Source: JABWBD01 sp040768665 (GTDB taxonomy: Bacteria > Planctomycetota > Planctomycetia > Pirellulales > Thermoguttaceae). From it: a stretch of DNA of 64,000 nucleotides. Under the pieces are notes generated by a model. It was given only the letters and a program-made list of their open reading frames with translations. It made no database searches and was not told the origin of the DNA. Positions 47,518 through 56,615 of the stretch are shown piece after piece. The stretch's first letter is position 1, and every line of letters begins with the position of its first letter. The translations under genes were made by a program, and so were the position numbers. The stretch is from contig JAXGMN010000036.1 in NCBI GenBank assembly GCA_040768665.1, positions 1-64,000 of the forward strand. The letters are read 5' to 3'.

Positions 47518-47573
47518 GAAATCAACTTCCCCCTGTCGTGGTCGCGTGGCCACCGTTGCGGGAATCGGAATTC

Positions 47574-48674
47574 TCAGCGGTCGCGGCCGGTGAGTTGCTT
47601 GATAAAGGCGGTTTCTTGGGGATCGTAGGGAGTCCCGTCGGATCGCAAGATGTCGTGGTGCCAGACCTTCGGCTCCGGCGAACCCGGCTTGCTTCCCCAG
47701 GGGTAGTAGAAGTTCCCCTTGCCCGCGACCAGCCCGAAATTCATCGCTCCGACGTGCTCCCGCTTGAGGATCGGGAGGATGTCTCGAAACGTCGAGTGGG
47801 GACGAGCCATGTACTCGGTGCAGAAGATCGGCCGGTCGAAGGCCTGCAGCAGCTTGATAAATCGTTCTACGTCTTTCGGGCCACGGTAGGAGTGAAAGCT
47901 CATGACGTCGCAGTTTTCGTAGAGGAAAGGCACGATATCGAGCGAGGTGGAGGGAGCGGATGGCAACGCCCAAATGGGCGCTGTCAGCGGTTGCGAGGGG
48001 CCGGCGCTCCGCGCCCACGCGAAGGCGTTGCGCATCAGCGGCAGGCTACGGGCTCCTTTGGTGCGATTCTCCGGTTCGTTGTAGATGGACCATAGCAGGA
48101 TGCGGTCGTCTTGGGCGAACGCGCCCACCACGTCCTTGATGTACTTTTCAAGACGTCCCCACTTCGCCGGATCATTCACGTTGGCGGCGCCGGGGGTTTG
48201 CACCCAGCCGGAATTGTGCATGCCGGGCACCGGAGCGGGTTGCTTGCCTAGGTGAGCCTCCTCGGCATTTCCGTAACATCCATTGGTGAAGAAGGTGACG
48301 ATCACCCGGATGTGGTGCTTTTGGCAGATATCCAGGAACCGTCCCAGGCGACCTTTGAATCCGACCGGATCGGCCTCCCACACCAGGTCGTGCAGGAAGA
48401 TTCGCACGGTGTTAAACCCCAGGTCCTCCGCCCAGTCCAGTTCGCGGTCGATCGTCTGGGGATCGAACGACTCGGCTTGCCAGGTTTCAATCTGGTTGAC
48501 CGCCGTGGACGGGATGTAGTTGCATCCCACCGGCCAGGGCTGGGCCTGGTACCATTGTTTGGCCTTCTCGACGGACCAGCGTGGAACTGGAGGTGCGTCC
48601 GCTGCCATCGTCGGAGCGGATACCGCCAGCGCGATCGTCAACATCAGAGCGGGGCGTTGATAGGGTGAATGCAT
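47574..48674 (-). CDS. Secreted GH5-like glycoside hydrolase
   Basis: The 366-aa protein has a signal peptide (HSPYQRPALMLTIALAVSAPTMAA) and a clan GH-A barrel. Motifs include DRELDWAEDLGFNTVRIFLHDLVW, HHIRVIVTFFTNG, ILLWSIYNEPEN (acid/base Glu after N) and PIFCTEYMAR (nucleophile Glu). The NEP and TEY pair fits GH5 or related families. The ATG at 48674 with gagga 9 bases upstream was preferred over an ATG at 48704. It lies 56 bases upstream of the HzsA-related gene on the same strand. Substrate unknown; a beta-linked glycan is likely. Confidence 0.8.
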   Translation of the reverse strand: MHSPYQRPALMLTIALAVSAPTMAADAPPVPRWSVEKAKQWYQAQPWPVGCNYIPSTAVNQIETWQAESFDPQTIDRELDWAEDLGFNTVRIFLHDLVWEADPVGFKGRLGRFLDICQKHHIRVIVTFFTNGCYGNAEEAHLGKQPAPVPGMHNSGWVQTPGAANVNDPAKWGRLEKYIKDVVGAFAQDDRILLWSIYNEPENRTKGARSLPLMRNAFAWARSAGPSQPLTAPIWALPSAPSTSLDIVPFLYENCDVMSFHSYRGPKDVERFIKLLQAFDRPIFCTEYMARPHSTFRDILPILKREHVGAMNFGLVAGKGNFYYPWGSKPGSPEPKVWHHDILRSDGTPYDPQETAFIKQLTGRDR

Positions 48675-48790
48675 CGCGGCGTTCCTCGTTTTCGACTTAC
48701 CCATCGTAACCCGACGCGTGAGCGAGGAAACGGGCCGATTCGGCCGCCGCCTCGCTCACGCTTCGGGTTGCTTTGTTTCTTCCGGTCGCC

Positions 48791-50308
48791 TTACTTCGAA
48801 GCAGTTCCCACGACGCTCCTATCGGTGATAAACACCGGAGCATCGTAGAGAGGAATGTCTCGCAGCACGGTTTTGTCCCCCTTGGTCACGACGCGGTCAG
48901 GCGGCAATTCGTAGATTGCGCCCGTGACCGTGTCCACCCAGACGGGCTCCGCAAACGTCACGCCCGTCAGCGTGATCTGGGCGGGCGTCGTCTCGTTCGC
49001 GTTGTCGGGATGGTCCGAGCAGTCCCAGAAGGCCAACAGCCTCTGTTCGCCGCCGGCCTTCTGGAACAGGTAAGCCGCCGTCTTCTTCGCGCATTGAACG
49101 TCGCACGAGAACCCGGTGACAGCCTGCAGCGAGCTGTCAAAGACGGAGGCGACGTTCTGGACCGTGTAGTAGGCCGGCTTGACCTTCAGCACCTGGCCGT
49201 CCTCGTTGCACTTGACCAATCCCATCCGTTTCATGAACCGATCCTGGCGCGTGCGAACCCACAGCGGGTCGATCCGTTTGCAGTAGCGTTCCGGCTGGTC
49301 GTAAGCGGGATCATAGAAGGTGAACACCAACGACTCGAGACCATGCCCCAGATCGCCGAGCATCCGCCGCGCGTTCCACTTGCACTGCGTCAACTCGCTG
49401 TTCCACGCTTGCGAAGAGATCGGCGCGGAGTAGTGGGGGCTGGACGTCGCGCCCGCCTCGCCCTGCCAGATCTTCACGTCGGGCGCGTAGCGGTGAACCA
49501 TCGTCACAAACTCCTCGACGCGGGGGTACACCGCGTCGGGATTGAGCGAGTAGTCGTGATAGATGATCCAGTGGAAAAGTCCCGTCTTGCCCTGCGCGCT
49601 AAGAATCTGCAGGTAGGGCTCGGCAAATCGCACGTTGGGCGAACTCAGCACCAGGCCGGCGATCCGCGCGTCCGGAATGTGCCGCTTGATGATCTCGGCC
49701 GTACGAATGTTGTTGTCCGCGACGCTCTCGGGCGTGTTGCCTTTGCTATTGCTCGGTTCGTTCCAGGTGGACCAGTCCTGCACGCGGCCCCGGTAGTGGC
49801 CGGCCAGGGCGTCGATCCAGCGATCCCACGCGGCCAGCCCCGTGTCGCCGGACGGCAGCCCGTCGCTCAGCGAGGCCCCGCCGCCGCCGGGATAGATCGG
49901 ATTCCCGTAGGACGTCTCAAGGAGCACGTCCAGGCCTTGAGCGCGAAGGTAGTCAACCTGGCGGTCGAGCCACGCGAAGTCGCAGACGCCTTGGACCTTC
50001 TCGGTTTTGGCCCAGCCGGCCTGCAGGCGGATGCGTTTGATTCCCAACGGTTCGATATAGGCCTTGAACTGCTCGAAGTCCCCGTAATCGCGGTCCAGCA
50101 TTTCACAACCGATGGCCAGATTGGAGCGGCCGACTTCCTTGGCGCCGCGGGGCTTGATCGTCCCGATCCGCTTCAAGCCCGGCGCCAGGGTCGTCTGCAC
50201 CCGGTCGTGCGTATTGTCGATGATCGGCCGCTCAGAGGCAGCGCGGGCAGACGCGCAGGCCGGTCCCAATAACATGGTCAGCAGCGCTGCACAAGCTGCG
50301 GTCTTCAT
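48791..50308 (-). CDS. Secreted GH39/GH5-like glycoside hydrolase
   Basis: The 505-aa protein has a signal peptide (MKTAACAALLTMLLGPACASARA) and a GH-A barrel. Signatures are IEPLGIKRIRLQAGWAKTEK, VQDWSTWNEPSNS (acid/base Glu) and DVKIWQGEAGATSS (probable nucleophile Glu). A C-terminal beta-domain (about 400-500) matches the jelly roll often seen after GH39 barrels. The ATG at 50308 has gggaga upstream; the frame upstream to 50545 is non-coding. It precedes the GH5-like gene by 116 bases. Likely an exo-acting glycosidase. Confidence 0.8.
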   Translation of the reverse strand: MKTAACAALLTMLLGPACASARAASERPIIDNTHDRVQTTLAPGLKRIGTIKPRGAKEVGRSNLAIGCEMLDRDYGDFEQFKAYIEPLGIKRIRLQAGWAKTEKVQGVCDFAWLDRQVDYLRAQGLDVLLETSYGNPIYPGGGGASLSDGLPSGDTGLAAWDRWIDALAGHYRGRVQDWSTWNEPSNSKGNTPESVADNNIRTAEIIKRHIPDARIAGLVLSSPNVRFAEPYLQILSAQGKTGLFHWIIYHDYSLNPDAVYPRVEEFVTMVHRYAPDVKIWQGEAGATSSPHYSAPISSQAWNSELTQCKWNARRMLGDLGHGLESLVFTFYDPAYDQPERYCKRIDPLWVRTRQDRFMKRMGLVKCNEDGQVLKVKPAYYTVQNVASVFDSSLQAVTGFSCDVQCAKKTAAYLFQKAGGEQRLLAFWDCSDHPDNANETTPAQITLTGVTFAEPVWVDTVTGAIYELPPDRVVTKGDKTVLRDIPLYDAPVFITDRSVVGTASK

Positions 50309-50419
50309 GTGCGTTTCTCCCGGTTGGGGTTGATGTTGGGTTAACCCGACTGCTGCGAGCAGCCTCCATGTTAAGATAGCCGATTTCGTTGCGTTTGGCG
50401 AGGTACTCGCGCTCGGGGA

Positions 50420-50531
50420 AGGTCTCCCGACCTCGCCTGTCTGCCGACAGGCAGGCCGAGACGCCGACCCCAGGCACCGGATTTCGGGAGACCTATCGGT
50501 CGGGACGGGTGCGCGGTCGGAGACCGCGCAC
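50420..50531. repeat. Clustered hairpins in divergent intergenic region
   Basis: Three nested or adjacent palindromes lie between the divergent genes at 50308 and 50625: 11-bp arms aggtctcccga / tcgggagacct (50420-50430 and 50484-50494), an inner gcctgtc / gacaggc stem, and a perfect 10-bp stem gtgcgcggtc / gaccgcgcac with a 3-base loop (50509-50531). This REP-like cluster may be a dispersed element or a regulatory or terminator structure. Otherwise nothing was recognised in the 316-base gap. Confidence 0.55.
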
Positions 50532-50624
50532 AGCAGGCTCTGCATGGCTTGGCCAGGCGAGAGCGGCTGGCTAAACTTGGGGCGTGCGTCTTATTCAATG
50601 ACACCAACGCCGAGGGTCAAGTCG

Positions 50625-51857
50625 ATGAAATCCCAATTGTCTCTGACGATCGTTGTGCTGGCCGTCGCCGCCGTGGTTGCCCGTGCCGACGATGTTGTCG
50701 GCCGTCCCATCGAGTCCTGGCAACCGGGCATGCTCGAGATCCACCAGATCAGCACGGGGCGCGGCAATGCGGGCCTGTACATCTTTCCCGATGGCACGAC
50801 CTTGCTGGTCGATGCGGGCGAACTGCCGGGAGCGAATCCCAAGCACACGCCCGCACGGCCGGATGACACGCGGCGGGCCAGCGAGTGGATCGTCCGCTAC
50901 GTGCGTCATGCGCTGCGGCACGATCCGCAGCCGGCACTGGACTACGTGCTGTTGACCCACCTCCACCAGGATCACATGGGCGAGATGGCGGCGGGCATGC
51001 CGGTTTCACCCCACGGATACACGCTCAGCGGCGTCACCCGCGTGGTCGAAGACCTGAAGGTCGGCAAGGTGCTGGATCGCGGCTGGCCCGACTACACCAA
51101 CGCGGTTCAAGCCGAATCCCCGTTCATGAAGAACTACCTGGCGTGCGTGAAATGGCAAGCCGAGAACAACGGTCTGCAGGTCGAACGGTTCGTGCCCGGG
51201 CGCAACGATCAGGTGGTTTTGCGGCGCCAGCCGCAGAAGTACGCCCAGTTCGAATTCCGCAACGTGGCGGCCAGCGGCGAGATTTGGACCGGCCAGAGCA
51301 CGGCCACCGAGCACCGGATGCCGTCCTTGGAAACCATCCCGCGCAACAAATGGCCGGACGAGAACGTCCTCAGCATCGCGTTCCGGCTGAGTTACGGCAA
51401 GTTCAAGTTCTTCAACGGCGGCGACTTGCCGGGCATTCGGCCGAAAAGCCCGGCGTGGTACGACATGGAAACGCCGGTGGCCAAGGTGGTGGGTCCCGTG
51501 GACGCGGCCATCCTGGACCATCACGGTTACCTGGACTCGATGAACGAGTCGCTCGTCGCCACGTTGAGCGCCCGGGTCTGGACGATCTCGGTCTGGGACG
51601 CCCATCATCCGACGCCGAGCGTGTGGGAACGCTTGCAGTCCGAACGCCTCTATCCCGGTGCGCGCGACATCTTCGCCACCGACGTACATCCCGACGCGCG
51701 CTTGGCCATTAAGGACATTGACCGCATGACCAGCAGTCACGGCCACATCGTCTTGCGGGTTTCGCCGGGCGGTGACGAGTATCGCGTGACGATCGTCGAC
51801 GACACGTCGGAGAGCCACAACGTGATCAAGGTCTGCGGACCATACCGGTCCCGCTGA
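50625..51857 (+). CDS. Secreted metallo-beta-lactamase-fold hydrolase (ComEC-like)
   Basis: The 410-aa protein has a signal peptide (MKSQLSLTIVVLAVAAVVARA) and an MBL domain with the metal-binding THLHQDHMGEM (HxHxDH) motif preceded by GTTLLVDAGE, and further ligands in ILDHHGYLDSMN. The order resembles the beta-lactamase-like domain of ComEC/Rec2 relatives. Binding of two metals and hydrolysis of a phosphoester or other ester is expected in the periplasm, but the substrate is unknown. The ATG at 50625 has only a weak ribosome site; upstream frame extension to 50544 has no signal. It is divergent from the GH39-like gene. Confidence 0.75.
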   Translation: MKSQLSLTIVVLAVAAVVARADDVVGRPIESWQPGMLEIHQISTGRGNAGLYIFPDGTTLLVDAGELPGANPKHTPARPDDTRRASEWIVRYVRHALRHDPQPALDYVLLTHLHQDHMGEMAAGMPVSPHGYTLSGVTRVVEDLKVGKVLDRGWPDYTNAVQAESPFMKNYLACVKWQAENNGLQVERFVPGRNDQVVLRRQPQKYAQFEFRNVAASGEIWTGQSTATEHRMPSLETIPRNKWPDENVLSIAFRLSYGKFKFFNGGDLPGIRPKSPAWYDMETPVAKVVGPVDAAILDHHGYLDSMNESLVATLSARVWTISVWDAHHPTPSVWERLQSERLYPGARDIFATDVHPDARLAIKDIDRMTSSHGHIVLRVSPGGDEYRVTIVDDTSESHNVIKVCGPYRSR

Positions 51858-51919
51858 ATGGTCTTTCACGATGCGGAGACAGATCACTGTGCGCAGACGG
51901 CAGCGTGATCGCTTGCGTC

Positions 51920-53290
51920 TTATCCGCCCCCATTGCCTCTCAGCCATTCTGCCAGTGAACCGAGGATGGCCATGTTGTCCGGGTGGGATTCAAAGTTCCA
52001 GGCTTCGTGCATGTCGATGCCGTCGAAGCCGTGCTTTCGAGTTGTCTCGGCCCAGAAGCGGGCACGCGTCCGCAGTGCCGCGGGTTCGCCGGGCAGCCAT
52101 TCGGAGAACAGGTACAGACGCGTCTTGCCCTGGCAGTAGGATTGATACTCTCGGGCTGCCCAGGCGTAAAGATCCTCACCCGCCCTGCGTTGGATGTCGG
52201 GCTTGGCCGTCCAATACGCATGGTCGGGACTCGACATCAGTTCGTAGTCCCCCAGGATAAAGGCATCGGCCAGCCGTTCATCGACCATGCGTTTCCAGTG
52301 GTTCGTGAACCTGGCGACCACGTTGGTGCTGAAGTGGGGATCGACCGCAAACTGGGTGTAGCGTCCGATTTGTAGGCCGATCCACAATTGCCTGCCGCGG
52401 CCGTGGCAGAGCGTGGCCAGATCGCGGTACAACTGGACCATCGCGTCTCCCTTTAGGTCGTGCCAGGCCGTCCGATCGAAGTCGCCGGCCGTTCGTAGAT
52501 CCACGCCATACTTCGCCTTGAACGCTTCGACGATCGGCTGGCTGTAACCGAAGAAATCGGCCTCGTGACGATTGGGCATGTGGCGGCCGTGGGCACTGGT
52601 CGAACAGTGAATGCCGTCGGCGCCCAGATCGAGCAACTCCCGGGCCTGCGTCACACGGAATTCCCGTGCCTCCGGCCAGGCATAGTCCATCAAGCCCGGG
52701 AAGTACGTCGCACCGTCCTTGCCGACCCATTGGCAGTGCGGATGCTCGTCGAGGAACTTGGAGCGGAAACCGGGGAAGCCGTCATCGAACAGGTCGAGCC
52801 ACGCGAACACCTTCACGCCCTGTTCGTGTCCGGCTCGAATGAATACCGCCGGCGGGTTCATGTCACGGATGACTTCCGCGTAACGTTTGTTCCAAGCCGT
52901 CCGTTGGCCGACGTAGGCTTCCACGTCGCCGATAAATGGCCCTGCTTTGGCGCGGGCGTCGGCAGCATCGAAGCCGAACGGATACGACAGATCGGTCCGG
53001 TAGGGCAGAAGCCCCAGGCAACCGCAGCGGACCAGGAGCGTCTGACAGCCGTTCTGCTTCAACTGCCTGACGAGCGTGACGATGTCGGCCTCGGTCATCG
53101 CGTGCTCGCGGAGCCAGACTTCATCATTGACATCGACATCCACGACGAGTTCCGGGACGACGGTCTTCCTCGGCAATGTCGATTCGTCGGCGCCGTGGGA
53201 CAACGGAAGGCGCGACGAGAGCGCCGTTGTTGTGCCGAGGGCCGCCGCGGTGGTCAGCCAATCGCGTCGTGTCAGTCGCAGCTTGTTCAA
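51920..53290 (-). CDS. Tat-exported GHL10-like protein
   Basis: The 456-aa protein has a twin-arginine leader (LTRRDWLTTAAALGTTTAL). A TIM-barrel-like domain follows with VIRDMNPPAVFIRAGHEQGVKVFAWLDLFDDG and ELLDLGADGIHCSTS, as in family-10-like (GHL10/DUF187) glycosyl hydrolases. Catalytic residues are not clear. The protein ends close to the stop of the convergent MBL gene. It is likely in the periplasm and part of the sugar cluster. Confidence 0.65.
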   Translation of the reverse strand: MNKLRLTRRDWLTTAAALGTTTALSSRLPLSHGADESTLPRKTVVPELVVDVDVNDEVWLREHAMTEADIVTLVRQLKQNGCQTLLVRCGCLGLLPYRTDLSYPFGFDAADARAKAGPFIGDVEAYVGQRTAWNKRYAEVIRDMNPPAVFIRAGHEQGVKVFAWLDLFDDGFPGFRSKFLDEHPHCQWVGKDGATYFPGLMDYAWPEAREFRVTQARELLDLGADGIHCSTSAHGRHMPNRHEADFFGYSQPIVEAFKAKYGVDLRTAGDFDRTAWHDLKGDAMVQLYRDLATLCHGRGRQLWIGLQIGRYTQFAVDPHFSTNVVARFTNHWKRMVDERLADAFILGDYELMSSPDHAYWTAKPDIQRRAGEDLYAWAAREYQSYCQGKTRLYLFSEWLPGEPAALRTRARFWAETTRKHGFDGIDMHEAWNFESHPDNMAILGSLAEWLRGNGGG

Positions 53291-53344
53291 GGTTGGCCTC
53301 CTGTAGTGGCATTGAAGGATTCGTTTGGGCGGCCGGCCATTCGA

Positions 53345-55159
53345 TCATGGTTTGCGCTCTTGTTTCGGTGGGCCGAATACGCCGAACTCCCAGATCGTTG
53401 GTGCGAAGGTGGCATCCAGAATGTGCAGCCGGACGTACCGGGCTTGGACGGGCGCGAACTTGGCCTCGAAACGCCGGCCGGCCTTGTCACCCGACAGCGC
53501 CGTTTTCCATGCTTCGTCCGGGCTCAGCCGATATTCGATCTGGAACTTGGTGATCCGAGGCTCTAGTTCCGCGATCGTGATGCGGTCGATCGTTTGCGGC
53601 TGCCGCAAGTCGACTTCGAGCCAGCACTGGCGCACCTCGTCGGCGGTGGCCCAGCGCGTATCGGGATCGTCGTCGACGGCTTTGTCAGCGCCGAAAACGG
53701 TGCCACCGCCGTGGACGTTCGACGCCTCTGTCGGCTGATGCGCGGCCAGCGATCCGGAGCCGGCGGGAGCGGCCAACTCGCTGTGGTAGGCCCCGAAAGA
53801 ACAGATCGCCGGACAGGCGGCCGCCTCGTCGATCACCAACCGCAGGGCCTGAGCGGTCACAGCGGGAATGCGCAGCAAGTTCCTGTGTCCAATGATCGTG
53901 CCGCCAGCCACAGTCCCCCATTGGCCAGCCGTTTTCGCTTCGATGTGATACCGCCGCACTCGCTCGCCCAGCGGAATGTACTCCTGGACGTTGATCACGT
54001 TGATCGGTTGCGCCGCCTCCAATTCGATCTCCACAGAACCGGTCGTCACGCCGTCGTCGGTCGCCCAGTAGGTGTCGAGGTTGCGGTCCGTCACGTTGGC
54101 CGCCGCGAATCGGGGATCGTTGCCGCGAATGTTGCTGCCGTGCGCCGGGCGGCCGGCGCACAGGTCGGTCTTGAATATCTCGTCCAGCGCCGCGCGGAAT
54201 TCGGTCAACCGCTGGACGTCGAACTTCGAGATCTGGCCGGCGCGGTTTGGCGGCACATTCAAGAGCAGCACGCTGTTGCGGCCCACCGACTTGAAGTAGA
54301 TATCCAGCAAGTGTTCGACGCTCTTGACCTTGTCGTCTTGCGAGGCATGATAGAACCAACCGGGCCGAATGGACACGTCGCATTCGGCGGGATACCAGAC
54401 TTTGCCACGGGCTTCGCTACCCTGGTGAGCACCGGCGTCCCGGACGCTCGATTCGCCCGGACGAGCGACGCCCGATTCGTTGCCCACCCAGCGTACGTCC
54501 GGGCCGCAGATCGCAATCAGCGCCGTCGGTTCGAGCTTGCGGATCGTGCCGTAGTAGCTCGGCCAGTCGTACTCCTGCCTCTTGCCGTTGGGCCCTTCAC
54601 CGCACGCTCCGTCGAACCAGACCTCGGCGAACGGGCCGTAGGTCGTTAGCAGCTCGGTGAGCTGATTGACGAAGTGCTGGTTGTAGCGGGGGCTGTCGCC
54701 GTAACTTGGTTCGTGGCGATCCCACGGCGACAGATAGAACGCGGCGGGCATCTGCTGCTGGCGGCAGGCCTCGACGAATTGGCGCACGACGTCGCCTTGG
54801 CCATCCTGCCACTTGCTGGACCGGACGCTGTGGTCGGTGTATCGGCTGGGCCACAGGCAGAACCCGTCGTGATGCTTGGCCGTGAGGATCATCATCCCAA
54901 ACCCGCCCGCCCGCGCCTGACGCACCCACTGCCGGCAGTCCAGGTCGGTTGGGTGGAACACATCGGGCGACTCTTTTCCGTCGCCCCACTCGCGGTCGGT
55001 GAACGTGTTCACACCGAAGTGCAGAAACATGGTCATCTCCGCGCGTTGCCAGCGCAGTTGTTGCGGAGACGGAACAGGCAGTAGCGGCGCCGGAGGTTCC
55101 GCCGCCCGAACGGCCGGCCCGGCCAGGACAACGAGGAGTGTCGGAATCAGTCGATGCAT
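53345..55159 (-). CDS. GH29 alpha-L-fucosidase with C-terminal F5/8-type domain
   Basis: The 604-aa protein has a signal peptide (MHRLIPTLLVVLAGPAVRA) and the GH29 barrel. Motifs are MTMFLHFGVNTFTDREWGDG, MMILTAKHHDGFCLWPS and the nucleophile strand PFAEVWFDGACGEG (D183). A C-terminal discoidin-like sandwich spans about 360-470, and a further sandwich with a YRLSP motif follows. It would cleave terminal alpha-L-fucose from glycans. The ATG at 55159 has gaggtgaa upstream. It lies 60 bases downstream of the GH99-like gene on the same strand. Confidence 0.9.
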   Translation of the reverse strand: MHRLIPTLLVVLAGPAVRAAEPPAPLLPVPSPQQLRWQRAEMTMFLHFGVNTFTDREWGDGKESPDVFHPTDLDCRQWVRQARAGGFGMMILTAKHHDGFCLWPSRYTDHSVRSSKWQDGQGDVVRQFVEACRQQQMPAAFYLSPWDRHEPSYGDSPRYNQHFVNQLTELLTTYGPFAEVWFDGACGEGPNGKRQEYDWPSYYGTIRKLEPTALIAICGPDVRWVGNESGVARPGESSVRDAGAHQGSEARGKVWYPAECDVSIRPGWFYHASQDDKVKSVEHLLDIYFKSVGRNSVLLLNVPPNRAGQISKFDVQRLTEFRAALDEIFKTDLCAGRPAHGSNIRGNDPRFAAANVTDRNLDTYWATDDGVTTGSVEIELEAAQPINVINVQEYIPLGERVRRYHIEAKTAGQWGTVAGGTIIGHRNLLRIPAVTAQALRLVIDEAAACPAICSFGAYHSELAAPAGSGSLAAHQPTEASNVHGGGTVFGADKAVDDDPDTRWATADEVRQCWLEVDLRQPQTIDRITIAELEPRITKFQIEYRLSPDEAWKTALSGDKAGRRFEAKFAPVQARYVRLHILDATFAPTIWEFGVFGPPKQERKP

Positions 55160-55219
55160 GTTTCACCTCATACCAATTTCGCGAGCGGTGCTTGCGCAGC
55201 GTCGGCCGGGCGCAGTCTC

Positions 55220-56467
55220 TCAGCGGCTCTGGGCGCCGAACGTCCGCTTGATGGCCTCTACGCGGGCAGTGCCTGTGCGCTCTTCGGGCAACAGAAAACA
55301 GCCCTCCGTCCATTCGTTCCAGGCGTTGATAAGCACCGCAAACGGCTGACGCGGATCCCGTTCCACGTGCCGAGCCGCGTCGCGCAGCAGTTGCTCGAAC
55401 CGCTCGGGAGTATTTCCGACCACCACCGGGCCGTAGGGATATTCGCGCCTCCCGCTCATCGGCGCCACGGGGAATGGCCAGGGCACTTCCTGGCGGCAGC
55501 GCGGCGTGACGTCCCAGCCGGTCGTCACCACAGGCACGTTCACCAGCGGCGATTCCGCCGTCATCTTCTGCCAGTGATCCCGGTGCGCCTGCATGAGATC
55601 CTCGTACTGTTCGATGAGGTCGGGGCCGGCTTTGCCTGTCGTATTCACGTTGTAGCGGCTGGTACTGGAGAACCCCGCTTCCTTCAAGATCGCGGCCGAC
55701 TTCGGATCGGCCACCATGCCGTTCCAATGCATCGGCGGCAGGCCGGCTTGGCCGAGGCGCTGGTCCATCTTCTGCAACAGTTGGGCCGTCTCCTGCGGTC
55801 CGCCCAGTTGCTTCACGAACTCCGTGGCCTGGAAGATGCTGAAGAACATCCGCCCATCTACGCGCCAATAGTTCGGCTGTCGGAAGTAATGCTCGACGCA
55901 GTAGTCCAGCGCACGCTCCAGGTCGCGCGGCGAATGCCGCGAGGGCAGCCAGACGGTGCGTTCCTTGGTGATGTCCGGGCAGAACTGATCCCGGCGGTGG
56001 TGATTGGCCCACATCAGTGCGAACTTCATGCGATCCCGATTGGCGGCTTTCAGGAAGCCCTGCTCCAAGGCTTCCTCCATGTTCTTCACGCCGCTGTACC
56101 AGTACCAATCGAACAAGAAGACGTCGATCCCGTGGTCGGCCGCCAGGTCGATTTCACGGGCGGACCACTTCGGATCGCTCTCGTCGAAGTAGCCCCACGT
56201 GGGCCGTAGCGGCTGCTGGTGTCCGGGAAAGCGGGGCACGGCGGCCTTCACGCCTTCCCACTCGGTCCAGCCCTCACCCTTCCACGCGCTGCCGTGGTCG
56301 TAGCTGTGCCAGTGCGGGTAGTAGACGGCAACCACTTCCGGGCGCCGCGGGGCATCGTCTCCCGCAGTTCCCACGGAGCAGGCACCGCCCAGGACCACTG
56401 CGCCGACAATCAGCAGCAGGCCCCGGCGCAGACCCTGCGGACGTTGATCCCGAGCAATACAACTCAT
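55220..56467 (-). CDS. Secreted GH99-like (WbsX-type) protein
   Basis: The 415-aa protein has a signal peptide and the WbsX/GH99-like pattern: VVAVYYPHWH, GWTEWEGVKAAVPRFPGHQQPLRPTWGYFDESDP, HGIDVFLFDWYWYSG and FAVLINAWNEWTEGCFLLP. Acidic residues near the WNEWTEG segment are typical for the family. Related proteins are endo-alpha-mannosidase-like; the real activity is unproven. It sits between the fucosidase and the FAD-dependent gene on the same strand. A ribosome site is weak (aagcg) at 56467. Confidence 0.8.
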   Translation of the reverse strand: MSCIARDQRPQGLRRGLLLIVGAVVLGGACSVGTAGDDAPRRPEVVAVYYPHWHSYDHGSAWKGEGWTEWEGVKAAVPRFPGHQQPLRPTWGYFDESDPKWSAREIDLAADHGIDVFLFDWYWYSGVKNMEEALEQGFLKAANRDRMKFALMWANHHRRDQFCPDITKERTVWLPSRHSPRDLERALDYCVEHYFRQPNYWRVDGRMFFSIFQATEFVKQLGGPQETAQLLQKMDQRLGQAGLPPMHWNGMVADPKSAAILKEAGFSSTSRYNVNTTGKAGPDLIEQYEDLMQAHRDHWQKMTAESPLVNVPVVTTGWDVTPRCRQEVPWPFPVAPMSGRREYPYGPVVVGNTPERFEQLLRDAARHVERDPRQPFAVLINAWNEWTEGCFLLPEERTGTARVEAIKRTFGAQSR

Positions 56468-56615
56468 CGCTTGATTCTCCTGCCTGCTCTTTGCGGCTCT
56501 GCCGAGCCCGGTTGCGTCACCTCATCAACCCGCAGCGGCGCGCCTTCTAGTACGCAGATCTCCGTGCCTTCGTGTTTCCCTTTTTGCTAAGTGCTCGCTG
56601 TCGCTCCGCGCCCCA

